A stretch of 64,000 bases of DNA from Mycteria americana. Its lineage: Eukaryota; Chordata; Aves; Ciconiiformes; Ciconiidae. Location: assembly GCF_035582795.1 (NCBI RefSeq), contig NW_027445626.1, positions 372,001 through 436,000 of the forward strand, read 5' to 3'. Shown here piece by piece: positions 11,720 through 35,728 of this stretch. The notes below the pieces were generated by a model, which had not been told where the DNA came from, did no database searches, and saw only the letters and a program-made list of their open reading frames with translations. The translations under genes were made by a program, and so were the position numbers. Positions within the stretch are counted from its first letter, which is position 1. Each line of letters starts with the position of its first letter.

Positions 11720-12060
11720 CCAACCTTTAGTCAGCCCCTTGAGGATACAGCCAAGGAACGGACCAACGGACCAGTTTTGACAGTGGGCCTGTCAGCAGCA
11801 CCTTGTCATCCATGGAGATCACCTTCCCATCCACCCTCAGGGGCAGCAGAGACACCACTGAAGTAAACCCCTTTCTTTCCAGGGCTGCATTTCCCAGCCC
11901 TGTTTCTCTCTGTCCCTGGGGACAGCAGGGTTGCCTCACTCTCTTGGCATCCAATTTCAGCTTTAGTCTTCCATCTGCTTTCCACCCTGGCATGTCTCTG
12001 CTCTGAAGCAAAGCCTTTGCACACATGGGGTTTTGGAGGCTTGCTACCAGGTTTCCCCTG
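11720..12060 (+). pseudogene. Strongly decayed olfactory receptor relic
   Basis: It is recognised mainly through its better-preserved counterpart at 48470-48900, to which it aligns. A TM2-like LSSMEITFPST word corresponds to LSFLEISFTST there. Frames are scrambled and only the TM2-TM3 part is traceable. It lies in opposite orientation to the OR14 gene of the same duplicated block. Confidence 0.5.
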
Positions 12061-12439
12061 AGGTGCTACAGCCCAAATGTGCACCCTTGCCCTCAGCCAG
12101 GGGCAGAGCCAGGACAAGCTGGAGCCTGTGCTTCTTGGCGTCGATGGAGTAACTGCCAAGGCGTGGTAGAACAAGTCACACAGCTTGGGGTGCTGCAATG
12201 GATGGGTACAGGCTTTTCAGGACAGGTGGGCTGTTAGGCTCAGCTGTGGGGTTTCTCTCAAAGTGAAGAAGCTGCTGGGATGTGTGGAGCTCCTCTACGG
12301 GCAAGTGAAAACTTTGTTGAGCCCTTGTGAGTGAGGATCAGCGGAGGGGCCAGTAAAAGTGACATTGTGGTGGGAGATGAGGAACCCCCAGTCAGGGTGG
12401 AGAAGTGGGCATAGTCTTTTCTAAGCACCGCCAGGGAGT

Positions 12440-12960
12440 CTCTGGATGTAGAAGCCTGGGCCTCGCTGGGGATTTTAATGACCCTGGCATTTTCTGGAAG
12501 GGGCACACTGCAGCATGCAAACAGTCCAGGCAGTTTTTGGAGTTTCTTGGGACTACTGCTTAGCACAGCTGCCAGGTGGGCCAACAAATGTAAGGCAAGC
12601 CTGGCTCTGACACTTGCCAGCAAGGAAGATCTGGTCAGAGGTGTGAAGATCATTGTAAGTCTTGGCTGTCGTCACCCTAAAATATTGGATCCCAGCTCCT
12701 GAGGGGATTGAGGAAGGAAAATAGGAGACTGCAGATGCCTGCCGGACATCAGAGGAGCAGACTTTGTCCTACTCTGGGCAGTTCTACTGGGGATCCAATG
12801 GTAGCCCAGCTCAGTACATCTGGTCTTCAAGGACAGCATCCTCCAACAATAGAATTGGTCTATAACAAATCTCATTTGAAACTTGAAAGTAAATTCAAGG
12901 ACACCATAATGAGCTGGTACTACTTCAGGGACAGTTAAAGAAGAAGCAAAGTTAATCCCA
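12440..12960 (+). mobile_element. Old CR1 LINE fragment
   Basis: Frames carry worn CR1 ORF2 words: GDFNDPGIFWKGHTAACKQS-like text, then LVRGVKIIVSLGC, and VFKDSIL. It aligns with the old CR1 at about 49070-49545, so it was present before the block duplicated. Confidence 0.65.
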
Positions 12961-13204
12961 GGCCTTTGTGCCTCAAGGCAGGACTCTGGAGGAAAACAGC
13001 CAACGCTGTATAGGAATCAAATCAAGGGCTACTTGAGCAAAGTCAAAATTACCAGTCAGAAGGGACCGGATGTATCAATCTGTATTTACATAGAGGGAGA
13101 GAAAGTGCCATCAGCTCGCTGGTCCATGCCCATAGCCTACGAATAAATTGTGAGAATTTACAGAGCAGCATCAAAGTTCTGAAAATGACGGCTTCTTATA
13201 CACT

Positions 13205-13560
13205 TATTTCACCCAGGCTTTTTCTGCATACGTCTCAACTTCTGCTGAACATCTTCATTCAAGGGCTGATACAGTTGCCCACACAGAGGTGGCCACTGCC
13301 TCCAAGATACGTGAAAGTAGCTGAAGCCCCGACATGGTACTAGGAAATGTGACCCAGGGCTGCTGGGAGCATATCTGGAGCAGGAGCTGTTGGACAGGCA
13401 GGGTAGGGCAAAGCATCTCAGTCGAGACAACGGATTGCTCTCTCTTGAGTAGAAAAGGAAGCCTGGACAATTGCACCCAAGCTGTCCAGCGCTGGAGGAG
13501 AATGAGGAATGAGTAGGTCTGGATGCTGCAGAGGCTACAAAGAACATGCTCCTGTAACCC
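13205..13560 (-). repeat. Dispersed repeat, copy 2 (short)
   Basis: Reading the minus strand, this matches the end portion of copy 1: the frame carries FSYFHVSWRQWPPLCGQL against FSYPRVSWMQWPPLCEQL at 5380-5440. The telomere-like part is absent. Similarity fades above about 13410. Confidence 0.55.
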
Positions 13561-14399
13561 AGAGATGTTGGGATGAATGCAGATTTGGCTAGTCAAAAGA
13601 GAGTCTTTTGTACACTTTGTGTCTTTGCTTCCCTCTGTGGATTGAGGGAGCTTGTGAGTTCAGCGTGGGACTCACTGTGTGCCAAGACTGAATATGGACA
13701 GAGCCCGAGGCAGGGAGTGCTTTGGGGTTTCTTGGGATCTGTGCTTGACACAAAAATGTGTTTTCTATAGGTCTAAGGCTATCCACTGTGGAGAGTGGAC
13801 TTCAGGGGAAGTAATGTGCACTTAATAGACAGCAGAGGAGTGCATTTTATTTTTTATTGCACCATGCCTTCCTTTGGTTTTGTTTTTCGGCAATTAAGAA
13901 ACATCCTTCTGTGTCTGGGTGCAGCTCATTCCCCAAGCAAAGCAGGTGGAAACTGGTGCCAATGGGCTGAAACATGCAGCTACAGACTGTAGTGGAGAAA
14001 GCTCAGATGTGAACAAAGGTGCTGTAAATCCCAGGTGCCTGATGAGACACATGTGGGGTTGGAGGGAGGGACAAAGGTTGCCCATAGAGTGTCTGACACA
14101 CAGGGCCTTGCCTTCTCTACATATTCAGTCTTGAATATGTTCACTTTCAATGTGATTTGGAGATTGCTGATAGCCCTTAATGTGTCAGCAGACAAATGAA
14201 GAAAAGGGGAAGAAAAAGAAATCCTTTCTTATTGTTTTTGACTATTGAAATCTTTTCACTTCTGAAATCTCTCTAATTAACCACATAAGAACTGGGGAAT
14301 TAAGAAAATTATGCCCAGAGACTTGGCTTCTTAGGGCATTTTGTATGTGAATGAGCCCTGTGGTGCCAAGTTCCTGAACTGCAGATACTGAAAGTGGAA
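13561..14399. other. Nothing recognised
   Basis: Moderately AT-rich DNA with only short frames. No splice-bounded exon, RNA gene or repeat family could be identified. Confidence 0.4.
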
Positions 14400-14860
14400 T
14401 GAACTGGCCTCTAGAGAAGTAAAAGTCAGCAGCAAACCTCCAAGTTTCTGAGGTTGTTAGTGGTCCCCACTGAGAGCCATCACTGAAGAGACCATGGAGG
14501 GAATGAGCAGACAAATCTCCCACTGTTGCACCCATAATCCAAGGGGAAATGGTTAGTGATGTGCTACACCACTGAGACACACGCAAGTCTATGGGGCTGA
14601 ATGGGATCCACCCAAGAGTACCGAGGGAGCTGGCAGAAGTCCCCACCAAGCATCTTTCAATCCTTTCTCAGCAGTCCTGGCTAAGCGGGAAGGTGCCAGT
14701 TGACTGGAGTTTAGCAGGTGAGCAGGCCCAGTCAGCGTGGGTTTATGAAAGGCAGGTCCTGCTTGACTAACCTGATCTCCTTCTATGACAAGGCGAACCG
14801 CTTAGTGGATGAGGGGAAGGCTGTGCATGTTGTCTACTTGGACTTTAGTCGAGCCTTTAT
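14400..14860 (+). mobile_element. CR1 LINE fragment interrupted by an LTR element
   Basis: Typical CR1 ORF2 text: 'atgggatccacccaagagtac', 'cagcagtcctggcta', then GFMKGRSCLTN and VYLDFSRAF. It stops abruptly at 14860, where the LTR begins, so the LTR element inserted into an already present CR1. Confidence 0.85.
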
Positions 14861-15438
14861 TGTGGTTTAGCCCCAGTTGGCAATTAAGTACCTCACAGAC
14901 TCTCGTTCACCCTACCCTCCCTGGTGGGATGGGGGAGAGAATCGGAAGAGCAAAAGTAAGAATTCTCATGAGCTGAGATAAGAACAGTTTAATAATTTGA
15001 ACAACAAAAACTAAATAGTAATAATTAATTGTAGTGAGAAGGAAAACAATAAGAGAGAAAGAGAGGAACAAAACCCAAGGAAAAAAAAACTGATACAACT
15101 GCTCACCACCTGCCGACCGAAGCCCAGCCAGTCCCCAAGCAGTGACCCCTGCTCCCCAGCCAACTCACCCCAGTTTATATACTGAGCATGACATCATATG
15201 GTATGGAATAGCCCTTTGGTCAGTTTGGATCAACTCTCCTGGCTGTGTCCCCTCCCAACTTCTTTTGCACCTGGCAGAGCATGGGAAGCTGAAAAGTCCT
15301 TGACTGACGTAAACACCACTTAGCAACAGCCAAAACATCAGCGTGTTATCAATATTATTCTCATACTAAAATCCAAAACACAACACTATACCAGCTACTA
15401 GGAAGCAAATTAACTCTATCCCAGCCGAAACCAGGACA
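14861..15438 (-). repeat. LTR of the broken ERV
   Basis: A 578-bp LTR with TGT...ACA ends. It is similar along its length to the solo LTR at 62147-62733, and contains the shared words 'gacatcatatggtatggaat' and 'aactctatcccagcc'. Confidence 0.85.
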
Positions 15439-15798
15439 GTGTTCACCCCTTATTCTATACCATCTATGTCATGCCCAGGTTCTACCCTTTCTAATACAAT
15501 TAATCACCACCACTTTCCCTGTCTCTAGATATATACACACAGCTATCATTCCCTTGGTCTATGGGCCATCCCTCTACAATGTCCATTGAGTTCATTTAGT
15601 CCATGACTTTGGGCTCTATCTGTCATTACAGTCTTTCAGGGCAGGAGAGATGGTGCGTGGTGTTGCATTGTTGCATGCTGAAGCCAGTTCTCGTTCCATC
15701 ACTGCTGCACTTTGCTTGGTTTCATCAAAGCTCATTCTTCATTAATCTGGGTGATCCTTACTGAAATACCATTGATATAGTAACCATATAAGTAACCA

Positions 15799-15833
15799 TA
15801 TGGTTACTATACTATATTGGTATAGTAACCATA
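15799..15833. repeat. Perfect 14-bp inverted repeat with 7-nt loop
   Basis: TATGGTTACTATAC is followed after seven bases by its exact reverse complement. It lies in the remnant internal region of the ERV and is AT-rich. The meaning is unknown. Confidence 0.85.
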
Positions 15834-16339
15834 AAAGTGATGACATACAGTATTATATAGCAAGTGACATAAAACCATTTAGTTCATTGGCTATTCTCAC
15901 CCAAAATCAAATTCCCTTGAGGAACACATCGGACTTCCCCATACTTCCCCTGGTGGCATTACCCACCAGGTACACCTGGGTCCTTGAGTAAAAGCAATCC
16001 CACGAATGGGCTTGCCTTTGCCCGAGGCAGGAGTAACCCAGACTGTCTTCCCCAGCATGTTTTTTATGTGCACTACAGGACCTTATCCCCTTTGACAGTG
16101 TGTAGAAGTTCTGATTGGGCAGGGCCAGCTCGATTGGCAGATCCCCTACTATTAACTAATGACGTGGCCTTTGCTAAATGTGCATCCCAATGTTTGAATG
16201 TCCCACCACCCATTGCTCACAGTGTTGTCTTTAACAGTCCATTGTATCGTTTGATTTTCCCGGAGGCTGGTGCATGATAGGGGATGTGATACACCCACTC
16301 AATGCCATGCTCTTTGGCCCAGGTGTCTATGAGGTTGTT

Positions 16340-16990
16340 TCAAAAATGAGTCCCGTTCTCTGTCTCAATTCTCTCTGGGGTGCCATGTCGCCATAGGACT
16401 TGCTTTTCAAGGCCCAGGATAGTGTTCCGGGCGGTGGCATGGGGCACAGCATATGTTTCCAGCCATCCGGTGGTTGCTTCCACCATTGTAAGCACTTGGT
16501 GGGTTTGTGGGAGTGTGGTATAATCGATCTGCCAGGCCTCCCCATATTTATATTTCAGCCATCGCCCTCCATACCACAGAGGCTTTAACCGCTTGGCTTG
16601 TTTAACTGCAGCGCATGTTTCACATTCATGGATAACCTGTGCAATAGTGTCCATGGTTAAGTCCACCCCTCGATCACGAGCCCATCTATATGTTGCATCT
16701 CTTCCTTGATGGCCTGAGGTGTCATGAGCCCACCGAGCTATAACTAACTCACCCTTATGTTGCCAGTCCAGATCCACCTGAGCCACTTCAATCTGAGCAG
16801 CCTGATCCACCTGCTGGTTGTTCTGATGTTCCTCAGTGGCCCGACTCTTGGGTACGTGAGCATCTACGTGACTTACTTTTACAACCAGGTTCTCTACTCG
16901 GGCAGCAATAACTTGCCACAGTGCTGCAGCCCAGATGGGTTTGCCTCTGTGCTGCCAATTGTTCTGCTTCCATTGCTGTAACCACCCCCA
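16340..16990 (-). mobile_element. pol fragment of the ERV (RNase H end and integrase part)
   Basis: The minus strand shows the end of an RNase H-like region, an integrase HHCC zinc-binding region (H...H...C..C pattern) and the beginning of the integrase catalytic core. It is a fossil fragment and not a functional gene. Confidence 0.8.
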
Positions 16991-17040
16991 CAAGAAGAAA
17001 ATTAACTCTATCCCAGCCAAAACCAGGACAGTGATCACAG

Positions 17041-17910
17041 TGTTATAATACACCAGTGTTGTAGCTATTTGCGGAAGAGTGCTTTCACAGCATCAAGGCC
17101 TTCTCTCTTGCTCTCTCTTCCTCCCCAGCAACTAGGTTGGATTTCTTGATGAGGGAAGAGCAGGGGACACCATTTAGCAAGGCAAAGATTTACACAGTGC
17201 ATTGGTGTCCATGACCATGTTTTGGTAGCGAGGAGGCTGCATGTGTGACCTCTGTGAGAGAAGACCAAGGGCTGCCTCCATGCCAGACAGGGCTGGGTCC
17301 AGCCAGCTCCAAAATAGACCCACCGCTGGCCAAAACTGAGCCCAGCAACAAAGCTGGTGGAACGGGTGTGAAAATGTATTTAAGAAGGGGCACAACTTCC
17401 AGACTGGAATAGGAGTTAGTGGAAAAAAAACATGTAAGAAAGAGCCCTGCAACACTATGGTCAGTGAAGAAGGAGGAGAACCACCCCCTCGGTGGTCCAG
17501 GCACCAGAGCAGATATTCCCCTGCAGCCCAAGCAGAATACCACAGCACAGCAGGTATTTTCCTGCAGCCTATGGAGAAGACCATGGTGGACAATGTAAGC
17601 CCTGCAGTCCATGGAGGACGCAATGCTGGAGAATTTGGGTAATTCCTGAAAGAACTGTGGCCTGTGGAGAGCCCAGAGTGGAGCAGGTTCATCTTGAAGG
17701 ACTGGAGCAGGTTCATCTTGAAGGACTGTAGCCTGTAGGAGGGACCCCATGGGAAAAGTGTGAGAAGGAAGGAGCAGCAGGCAGGAAGTGTTCTGGACTG
17801 ACCACAACCCCCCTTCCCCATGGCCTAGCGCTGCTCAGAGGGGAGGAGGTAGAAGAGTTGGGAATAAAGGAGTGAAGCTGAGCTGGGGAAAAAAGGGTGG
17901 GGAGGAGGCC
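17041..17910 (+). mobile_element. ERV LTR-like sequence, opposite orientation
   Basis: From 17041 the plus strand carries LTR phrases ('agagtgctttcacagcatcaaggcc'). From about 17230 it carries another widespread avian LTR text with repeated 'ctgcagcccatggaggac' modules and 'ggaggaggtagaagag'. At least two LTR families seem to be juxtaposed. Borders are approximate and the copy is worn. Confidence 0.6.
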
Positions 17911-18237
17911 TTCCATGGGGAAGGAGATAAGGTCTTCCAACAGCCCCACACTTCTTCCACCCTCAGCCTTTGCAGTTACACGTGCCTGGCCTGCCCACCT
18001 GCTTTGCCACTGTCACGTTTGGACTGAAGTCCCACACACATTTTGGCATGCCCAGTGTAAGCTGGCCTCCACCCAAATCTGGAGCCCACCTGGCCATGGA
18101 GGCAGGGAGAGGACAGGTCCCTCTGCCCAGGGCCAGGAACAGCTCTTCCCTGGGACCCTCGCCAAGGAATGCTCCTCATGTGTGTCAGCCTGTGGCCTGG
18201 CAGGGGTGGAATTGGGACAACGGCTGCTGGGGCAGGT
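17911..18237. other. Non-coding, nothing recognised
   Basis: GC-rich flank between LTR fossils and the tRNA-like sequence. No feature could be supported. Confidence 0.4.
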
Positions 18238-18310
18238 CTGAAGTAGCTCAGCTGGCAGAGCATTAGACTGAAGATCTAAAGGTCCCTGGTTCAACCGTGG
18301 GCTGATACAG
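18238..18310 (+). tRNA. tRNA-Phe(GAA)-like sequence, probably a pseudogene
   Basis: The D-arm (TAGCTCAG...GAGC), the anticodon arm with GAA and the variable loop (CTAAAGGTC) match vertebrate tRNA-Phe closely. The T stem has a mismatch and the two sides of the acceptor stem (TCTGAAG and CTGATAC) do not pair. The core is therefore that of tRNA-Phe, but the ends have decayed, and I judge it non-functional. Confidence 0.55.
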
Positions 18311-20310
18311 TGCTATCCTCGCTCAGTTTTTTGCAGAGCCTGCCTGCTTCTTCCAGCCTACCCTGGCCCTCCTTGCTCCTTCGCCTCTTGCCAGAGCACT
18401 GCCCCTGCACTGTAGCTGCAGATCTGCAGGTTAGAAGGAGCCTTCCTCTTGCTCTACAAGTCCCCAGCCTTCCCCTCAACAGGACTCTCCATTCAGTGCT
18501 TCTTTGGGGTGCTCTCCATCTGTCCCTCCTTCCCTGCTCCACAGCAATTGGCACCTTTCCTTTATGGGGTCTCTGCAAAGACCGTGTCTCTCTCCTCTTT
18601 GTCATTCTTGATGGTGCACAGACTGCTCCCCTCCTCACACACATCCTGCACCTGGACCTCAGCTTGCAGACCAGAGCATACTGCCCATGGGGGAGGCCAC
18701 TGTCCCCCCAGTCCCAGGGAGAGGCACTCCCTGGAGCTGAGGCCTGAATGGCAGCGTCCTCCCTCCAGAGGTCTGTCACAGCGAGACCTCTGATGTGTCA
18801 AGGACAGCTGGCAAAGCCGTACCCAAATAGACTCACCCACCAGACTGCACTGGCTAGACCAGCTGCAGCCCCTCACAGCCATCAGTCCCTGCACAGAGGA
18901 AGAAAGACCTGCTCATGAGCTCCAACAAGCTGCTGGGCTCCCCTCTTGCAACCTCTTGCTGCTACAGAGCCCTGCTCACCCCTCAGGAACACAGTGACAG
19001 CTGTGACCCAGCACATCTCCCTCTGTCTCCAGTCTCAGCCTCTCCCCAGTCAGGCCAAGGAATGGCACATACTGGACTACAGTCGCATAGCAACGTGCAT
19101 GTTCTAACTCTGTGCAGTTCTGCAGCCTCACAGCTGGCTCCTTAGGGATGCATGTGCAGAGAAGTCTGCCTTTTGTTGTGACTGAGCGCAAGTGAGAGGT
19201 GGTGAGAGGGAGAGACTGTCTGTCCAAGCACAGTTACTGTCTTGTCAGCTTTGAGCACGAGCTTGAACATGCTTGGCCGCAGGGGTAGTGCCTGCAGGAT
19301 TATCACTGCTCCAGAAGAGTCCTTCTAGGTCTTTCTTGAGCAAGAATGGGAGAGTTATTACTGTGGATGGGTTTTGGGGTCATGTGTGCAAAGCGGAAGA
19401 GGTGAGCAGTCCATCCCCTTAACTCCACTCAACCACTCCAGAAGTTCACAGGCACTGTGGTCTGCTTTTGATTCCCCCAAACCCTCTCTGCCAGGCAGGG
19501 GCTCAGCAGGGAAAACTCTATGGCATTGGGCAACACAATTGTCCCAGCTGTGCCACCATGAGGACACCATCCCTGCATGTGGTCAAACCATCAGCCTTTG
19601 AGTTACCAGCTGAACACACTCACCCACCCTGCCACAGAGACCCCAGCCAGGGCTGTCCCAGGGCACTGCTTTGCTCCCAGGACAGTCATCAGCGCTGAAG
19701 GAATGGGAAGGTCCCTGAGCCCAACCCCCATGCCCAGCCCCATGGAGATGGAAGCCTGCTCTTCAAGACACCTCCAGGGATGCTGGGGAACAGAGGGCTG
19801 CAGGGGGAGGCCTGGTGCCTGGAGAAGGGGTATAAGATTTCTGCCACCACGTCCCCTCCACAGCATGCCCTGGGATGCCATCGGAGCCTGCGGGCACCTC
19901 ACCCCAGGCAGGGCATTTCCCTCACCCTGTTGCACTGCTCCTGCTGTGGAGTTGGGGACAGATGTGGCACAGAGGGGTGTTGCCCTGGGTGGCAGAGGAG
20001 GCTCAGGGGAAGGGGTTTTCTCCTCTCCATCGACCCATCCCACAGTGGGCCAGAGCGTGGGAGCAGCACCTGCAGCAAGAGCCTCCTTCTGCCCCATTGC
20101 CCTGCTGAGGCGTTGAAGGGGCAGCACTCTGCAGTGCAGCCCTGTGCCAGGATCAGGCCCCAGCACAGAGGCAGTCCCAGCTTGCCCACCTCAGAAGGGT
20201 TCAAGTGCTGTTTTCTGCAGAGGTTCCCTGGGCACGCAGGGGACAACAGGACTGTGCTTGTCATAGACACATCACGGGAGGAGAGTGTCTCTCCTGCTGG
20301 CAGGTGTCAA
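18311..20310. other. GC-rich intergenic stretch, nothing supported
   Basis: Several open frames up to about 185 codons occur on both strands, as expected in GC-rich DNA, but none has recognisable motifs or splice context. I see no gene here. Confidence 0.4.
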
Positions 20311-20382
20311 GGGGATGTAGCTCAGTGGCAGAGCGCCTGCTTTGCATGTGGGAGGTCCTGGGTTCAATCCCCAGCATCTCCA
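20311..20382 (+). tRNA. tRNA-Ala(TGC)
   Basis: A complete 72-base cloverleaf. The acceptor stem GGGGATG pairs with CATCTCC (one G-U pair). The D-arm is GCTC AGTGGCA GAGC. The anticodon stem CCTGC/GTGGG closes a TTTGCAT loop with anticodon TGC. The T stem CTGGG/CCCAG holds loop TTCAATC, and A is the discriminator base. The internal A and B boxes are intact and a TTTT stop lies eight bases downstream, so it is probably transcribed by RNA polymerase III. tRNA genes also occur in the chicken MHC region. Confidence 0.95.
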
Positions 20383-20389
20383 GGGCTGC

Positions 20390-20393
20390 TTTT
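20390..20393 (+). terminator. Pol III terminator of tRNA-Ala
   Basis: The first run of four T downstream of the tRNA-Ala gene, at the usual distance. Confidence 0.7.
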
Positions 20394-20814
20394 GCCCTGA
20401 CTCCCCAGCCTCAGGCAGGTGCGGGCTGGAGCCCATGGAACAGCCCATGGAGACTGGGCTCCTGGCAGAGCATGAGGAGAGGGAATCTCAGCCCGTGTGT
20501 CCCAGAAAGTGGCTCTGCACCCTGTGCTGGGGCAGTGGGGAGCATAGCTGCATCCTCACCATTGTGGGAGGTAATCCGTGGGCCATGATCCCCCCTGGGG
20601 ATGGCTGGGGTGTTTTGGGGTGAGCAGCAGGATTATTCCCCAGGGACCATGGGCTCTCGCAGCCCCACAGCCTGACCCCGAGCCTGCTGTCCCTGAGATG
20701 TGCCCCTTGCCTGCCACTGTGTCATCGTTCTCTGCTCCCCCTCATCAGCCTCAGGGAGGTGACCCAACACCTGGGCAGGCAAGCCCCAGCTCTGGGTCAA
20801 AGCCCTCAGAGACT
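20394..20814. other. Spacer between tRNA-Ala and the SRCR gene 3' end
   Basis: Nothing recognised. The end of the SRCR transcript should lie just above, near 20800. Confidence 0.4.
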
Positions 20815-20820
20815 TTTAAT
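20815..20820 (-). promoter_or_regulatory. ATTAAA polyadenylation signal of the SRCR gene
   Basis: The common variant hexamer ATTAAA on the minus strand, about 100 bp beyond the inferred stop codon at 20922. No AATAAA lies closer. Confidence 0.45.
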
Positions 20821-20921
20821 AAGAACCAATATGGACGCACAGTGTAAAAGCGGGAATAAAAATAGAGGAAACTGCAGGCGGTTTCTGCTGCCCGTGGTAA
20901 AGGGAGATGTTTCCCTGGTGC

Positions 20922-33733
<12,812 letters not shown>

Positions 33734-33826
33734 CCTGAGCCTCCTGCCCTGCCAGCACATCCCTGCTCTGCCACACTCCCTGCCACGGCTCCTGGGGACT
33801 CCTGGGGACAATGACGACAGCAGGGC

Positions 33827-33870
33827 AATATATCTCTGCAGATGCCAGCCCAGCTACAGGACGAGCCAAT
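33827..33870 (-). promoter_or_regulatory. Candidate SRCR promoter: TATA-like box and inverted CCAAT
   Basis: On the minus strand ATTGG (33866-33870) is followed about 36 bp later by GATATATT (33827-33834), about 95 bp before the start codon. Spacing would put transcription start near 33800 with a ~65-nt leader. This rests on motif and position only. Confidence 0.35.
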
Positions 33871-34934
33871 CAAAGCAGCAGGGCCTTTTTCAACATTATC
33901 GGGAGCTATCTCCCCTCCGACACAGCCCGGCCCTCCAATGAACTTCTCCAGTGCCATTCATGACCATATATGAGAGATGGCTCTGCTACAGGTGTCACGT
34001 CACCGTGGTGGGGGGCCGTCACAGGACAGGGCTGCTTGTGTGGGGGTAGATGGATTTTTCACCCCCTCAACCCTGCTTTCTCAACCAGGAGCACTGAGCA
34101 TCTCCTATGCCAGGCACAGCCAAGAGCCCAAGGTGAGAGTGTCCAGCCACCCTCGTGCCGTGGGAAGCACAGGGCTGGGGCTGCGCCGGAGGCTGTGTCA
34201 GGAAGGGAGGGAAACAGCCCCTGCCCCTGCTACAGACCCCGCTGTGCTGGGAGCAGCAGCTGGGAAAGGGCCTTAGCCCAGGCCAGAGCCCCGTCCCAGG
34301 AGTGCTGGCTCACCCTTCCTTCCCTGGAGAGCCCCATGGAAGGTCCCTCGCAGGAGCCGGAGCTGGGACATGTCCCTGCCCTGGCAGCAGACGTGCAGCC
34401 CAGAGGCTCAGACAGATCCCTGACTGTCAGCGTGTCACCGAGGGGCCGTTATTCCCCGCGGGCGCATCGGGAGCTCCAGCCTGCAGGTGCACAAACCACA
34501 GCCCACGTGGCCTCGCAGCACTCCCCACGCTCCCCCCGCAGCGCCCAGGCAGGAAGTCTGTGGTTTCCTCCTGGCGCCGTGCCCAGGCACATCCCTGCGG
34601 GGTCCCCGAGCCACCCCCACCCCGACTGCTCCAGCCAGGGCTGCAGGGGCTGCTCCTTCGGCCTCGCAGGCACGGGGCCGGGCAGCTCCCGTCCTCCGTG
34701 AAGCCCTTGTGACAGCACACGGCCGCTCTGCACCGAGCCCCACAGCCACGGGGTGCCATCGGTGATGTGACCACTGCCACTGCTGTGTGCTCATGGGTTA
34801 TCCTGATGGTGACCTCACACCCTCCTACTGCTGGCACTGTGTGTGCATGAGTTACAGTGTCACACACGTGTGTGTGGTGTATGGACTTCTGCTGATGATG
34901 GTTCTTCCAAAAAGCTGTATTTGGTCGTTGTCGA
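33871..34934. other. Intergenic, CpG-richer around 34430-34770
   Basis: No gene supported. CG dinucleotides are clearly denser at 34430-34770 than nearby. This could be a small CpG island for the SRCR gene (-) or for the unidentified gene further along (+). Open frames up to 243 codons occur but look like GC-rich chance frames. Confidence 0.4.
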
Positions 34935-35275
34935 AATATTGTTTTGGTGGCATCAGAAGCACCTACAGAAGCTATGTGCCAGCTCCTGGCCTACCTGCTA
35001 CTCAGGCAGCAGTGACATCACAAGCTCATGCACAGCCCCTGGCCTATCTGCTACTCAGCCACAGAGGATGTCATAGCATCTACCTCTGATATTGGCCTGC
35101 TCCTGGCCTATCGGCCATTCAGGCACCAATGACCTCAAAACCACCTACAGAAGCTATGGGCCTGCTCCTGCCCTACCAGCTCCTCAGGCAGCAGTGACAT
35201 TAGAAGAAGCACCTACACATGCCATGGGCCTACTCCAGGCCTATGAGCTACTCAGACATGACATGAGACACATCA
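34935..35275 (+). repeat. ~64-bp minisatellite, locus 2
   Basis: Five to six units of the same repeat as at 4105-4470: AGTGAC(C/A)TCA..., CACCTACA...GCTATG, GGCCTGCTCCTGGCCTA, then CTACTCAG(G/A)CA. Both loci are in the same orientation. Copies here are somewhat more regular. Confidence 0.75.
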
Positions 35276-35334
35276 AAGACCAGCTACGACCATCTGCAAC
35301 TCCAAAACCGTGGTGCCCCCCAAGGACCAGAGAA

Positions 35335-35465
35335 CCCCACGACCTTGGTGTTCCTCAAACCCCAAACCACAAGACCTTGATGTCCCTTAGGGACCATCAA
35401 TGACTACCCCAAACCCCAAGACCTTGACGTCCCTCAAACCTCAAGACCTTGGTGTCCCGCAAAGA
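35335..35465 (+). repeat. Short ~28-bp tandem repeat
   Basis: Four to five worn copies of 'accttggtgtcccTcaaacccca'. It lies in the intron or flank upstream of the first exon of the unidentified gene. Confidence 0.6.
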
Positions 35466-35550
35466 CCAGAGATGATCTTCCCCATTCCCCTGCCCCTTCC
35501 CGACATGTTGGGGGGGGCTGATGGCCTACCTCAGCACTTCGTTTCTGCAG

Positions 35551-35728
35551 TACCCCCACCAGAGAGGAGCACTGGCTGTCCCACTGCCGGAGGCCTTACT
35601 TCACCTTGGGGTTTAATTGGCCCTGCCTGAAAAACCCCGTCAGCAAGAAGGCCTTTTGCCACAAGATCAAATGTTGGGCCTGGCAGCTCCGTCAGCCCCC
35701 CCCGCAGTGGGGGGACCTCCCCAGCCAG
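35551..35728 (+). CDS. Unidentified gene, first visible exon
   Basis: 178 nt, open throughout, between TTTCTGCAG and GTAGGG. Four cysteines are spaced C-x13-C-x10-C-x4-C, which could bind zinc, but this is a guess. Confidence 0.55.

Larger units (their letters stand above)
14861..17040 (-). mobile_element. Broken endogenous retrovirus (probably ERV-L-related), minus strand
   Basis: A fossil retrovirus. It has an LTR at its left end (its 3' LTR), remnants of the internal region, and part of pol. At the right end only a short LTR-like piece is seen. Large parts of the genome are missing and the element looks thoroughly broken. The LTR text ('ggctgggatagagttaat' type) is common in bird genomes. 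Assignment to class III is from resemblance of the pol fragment and is uncertain. Confidence 0.8.
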
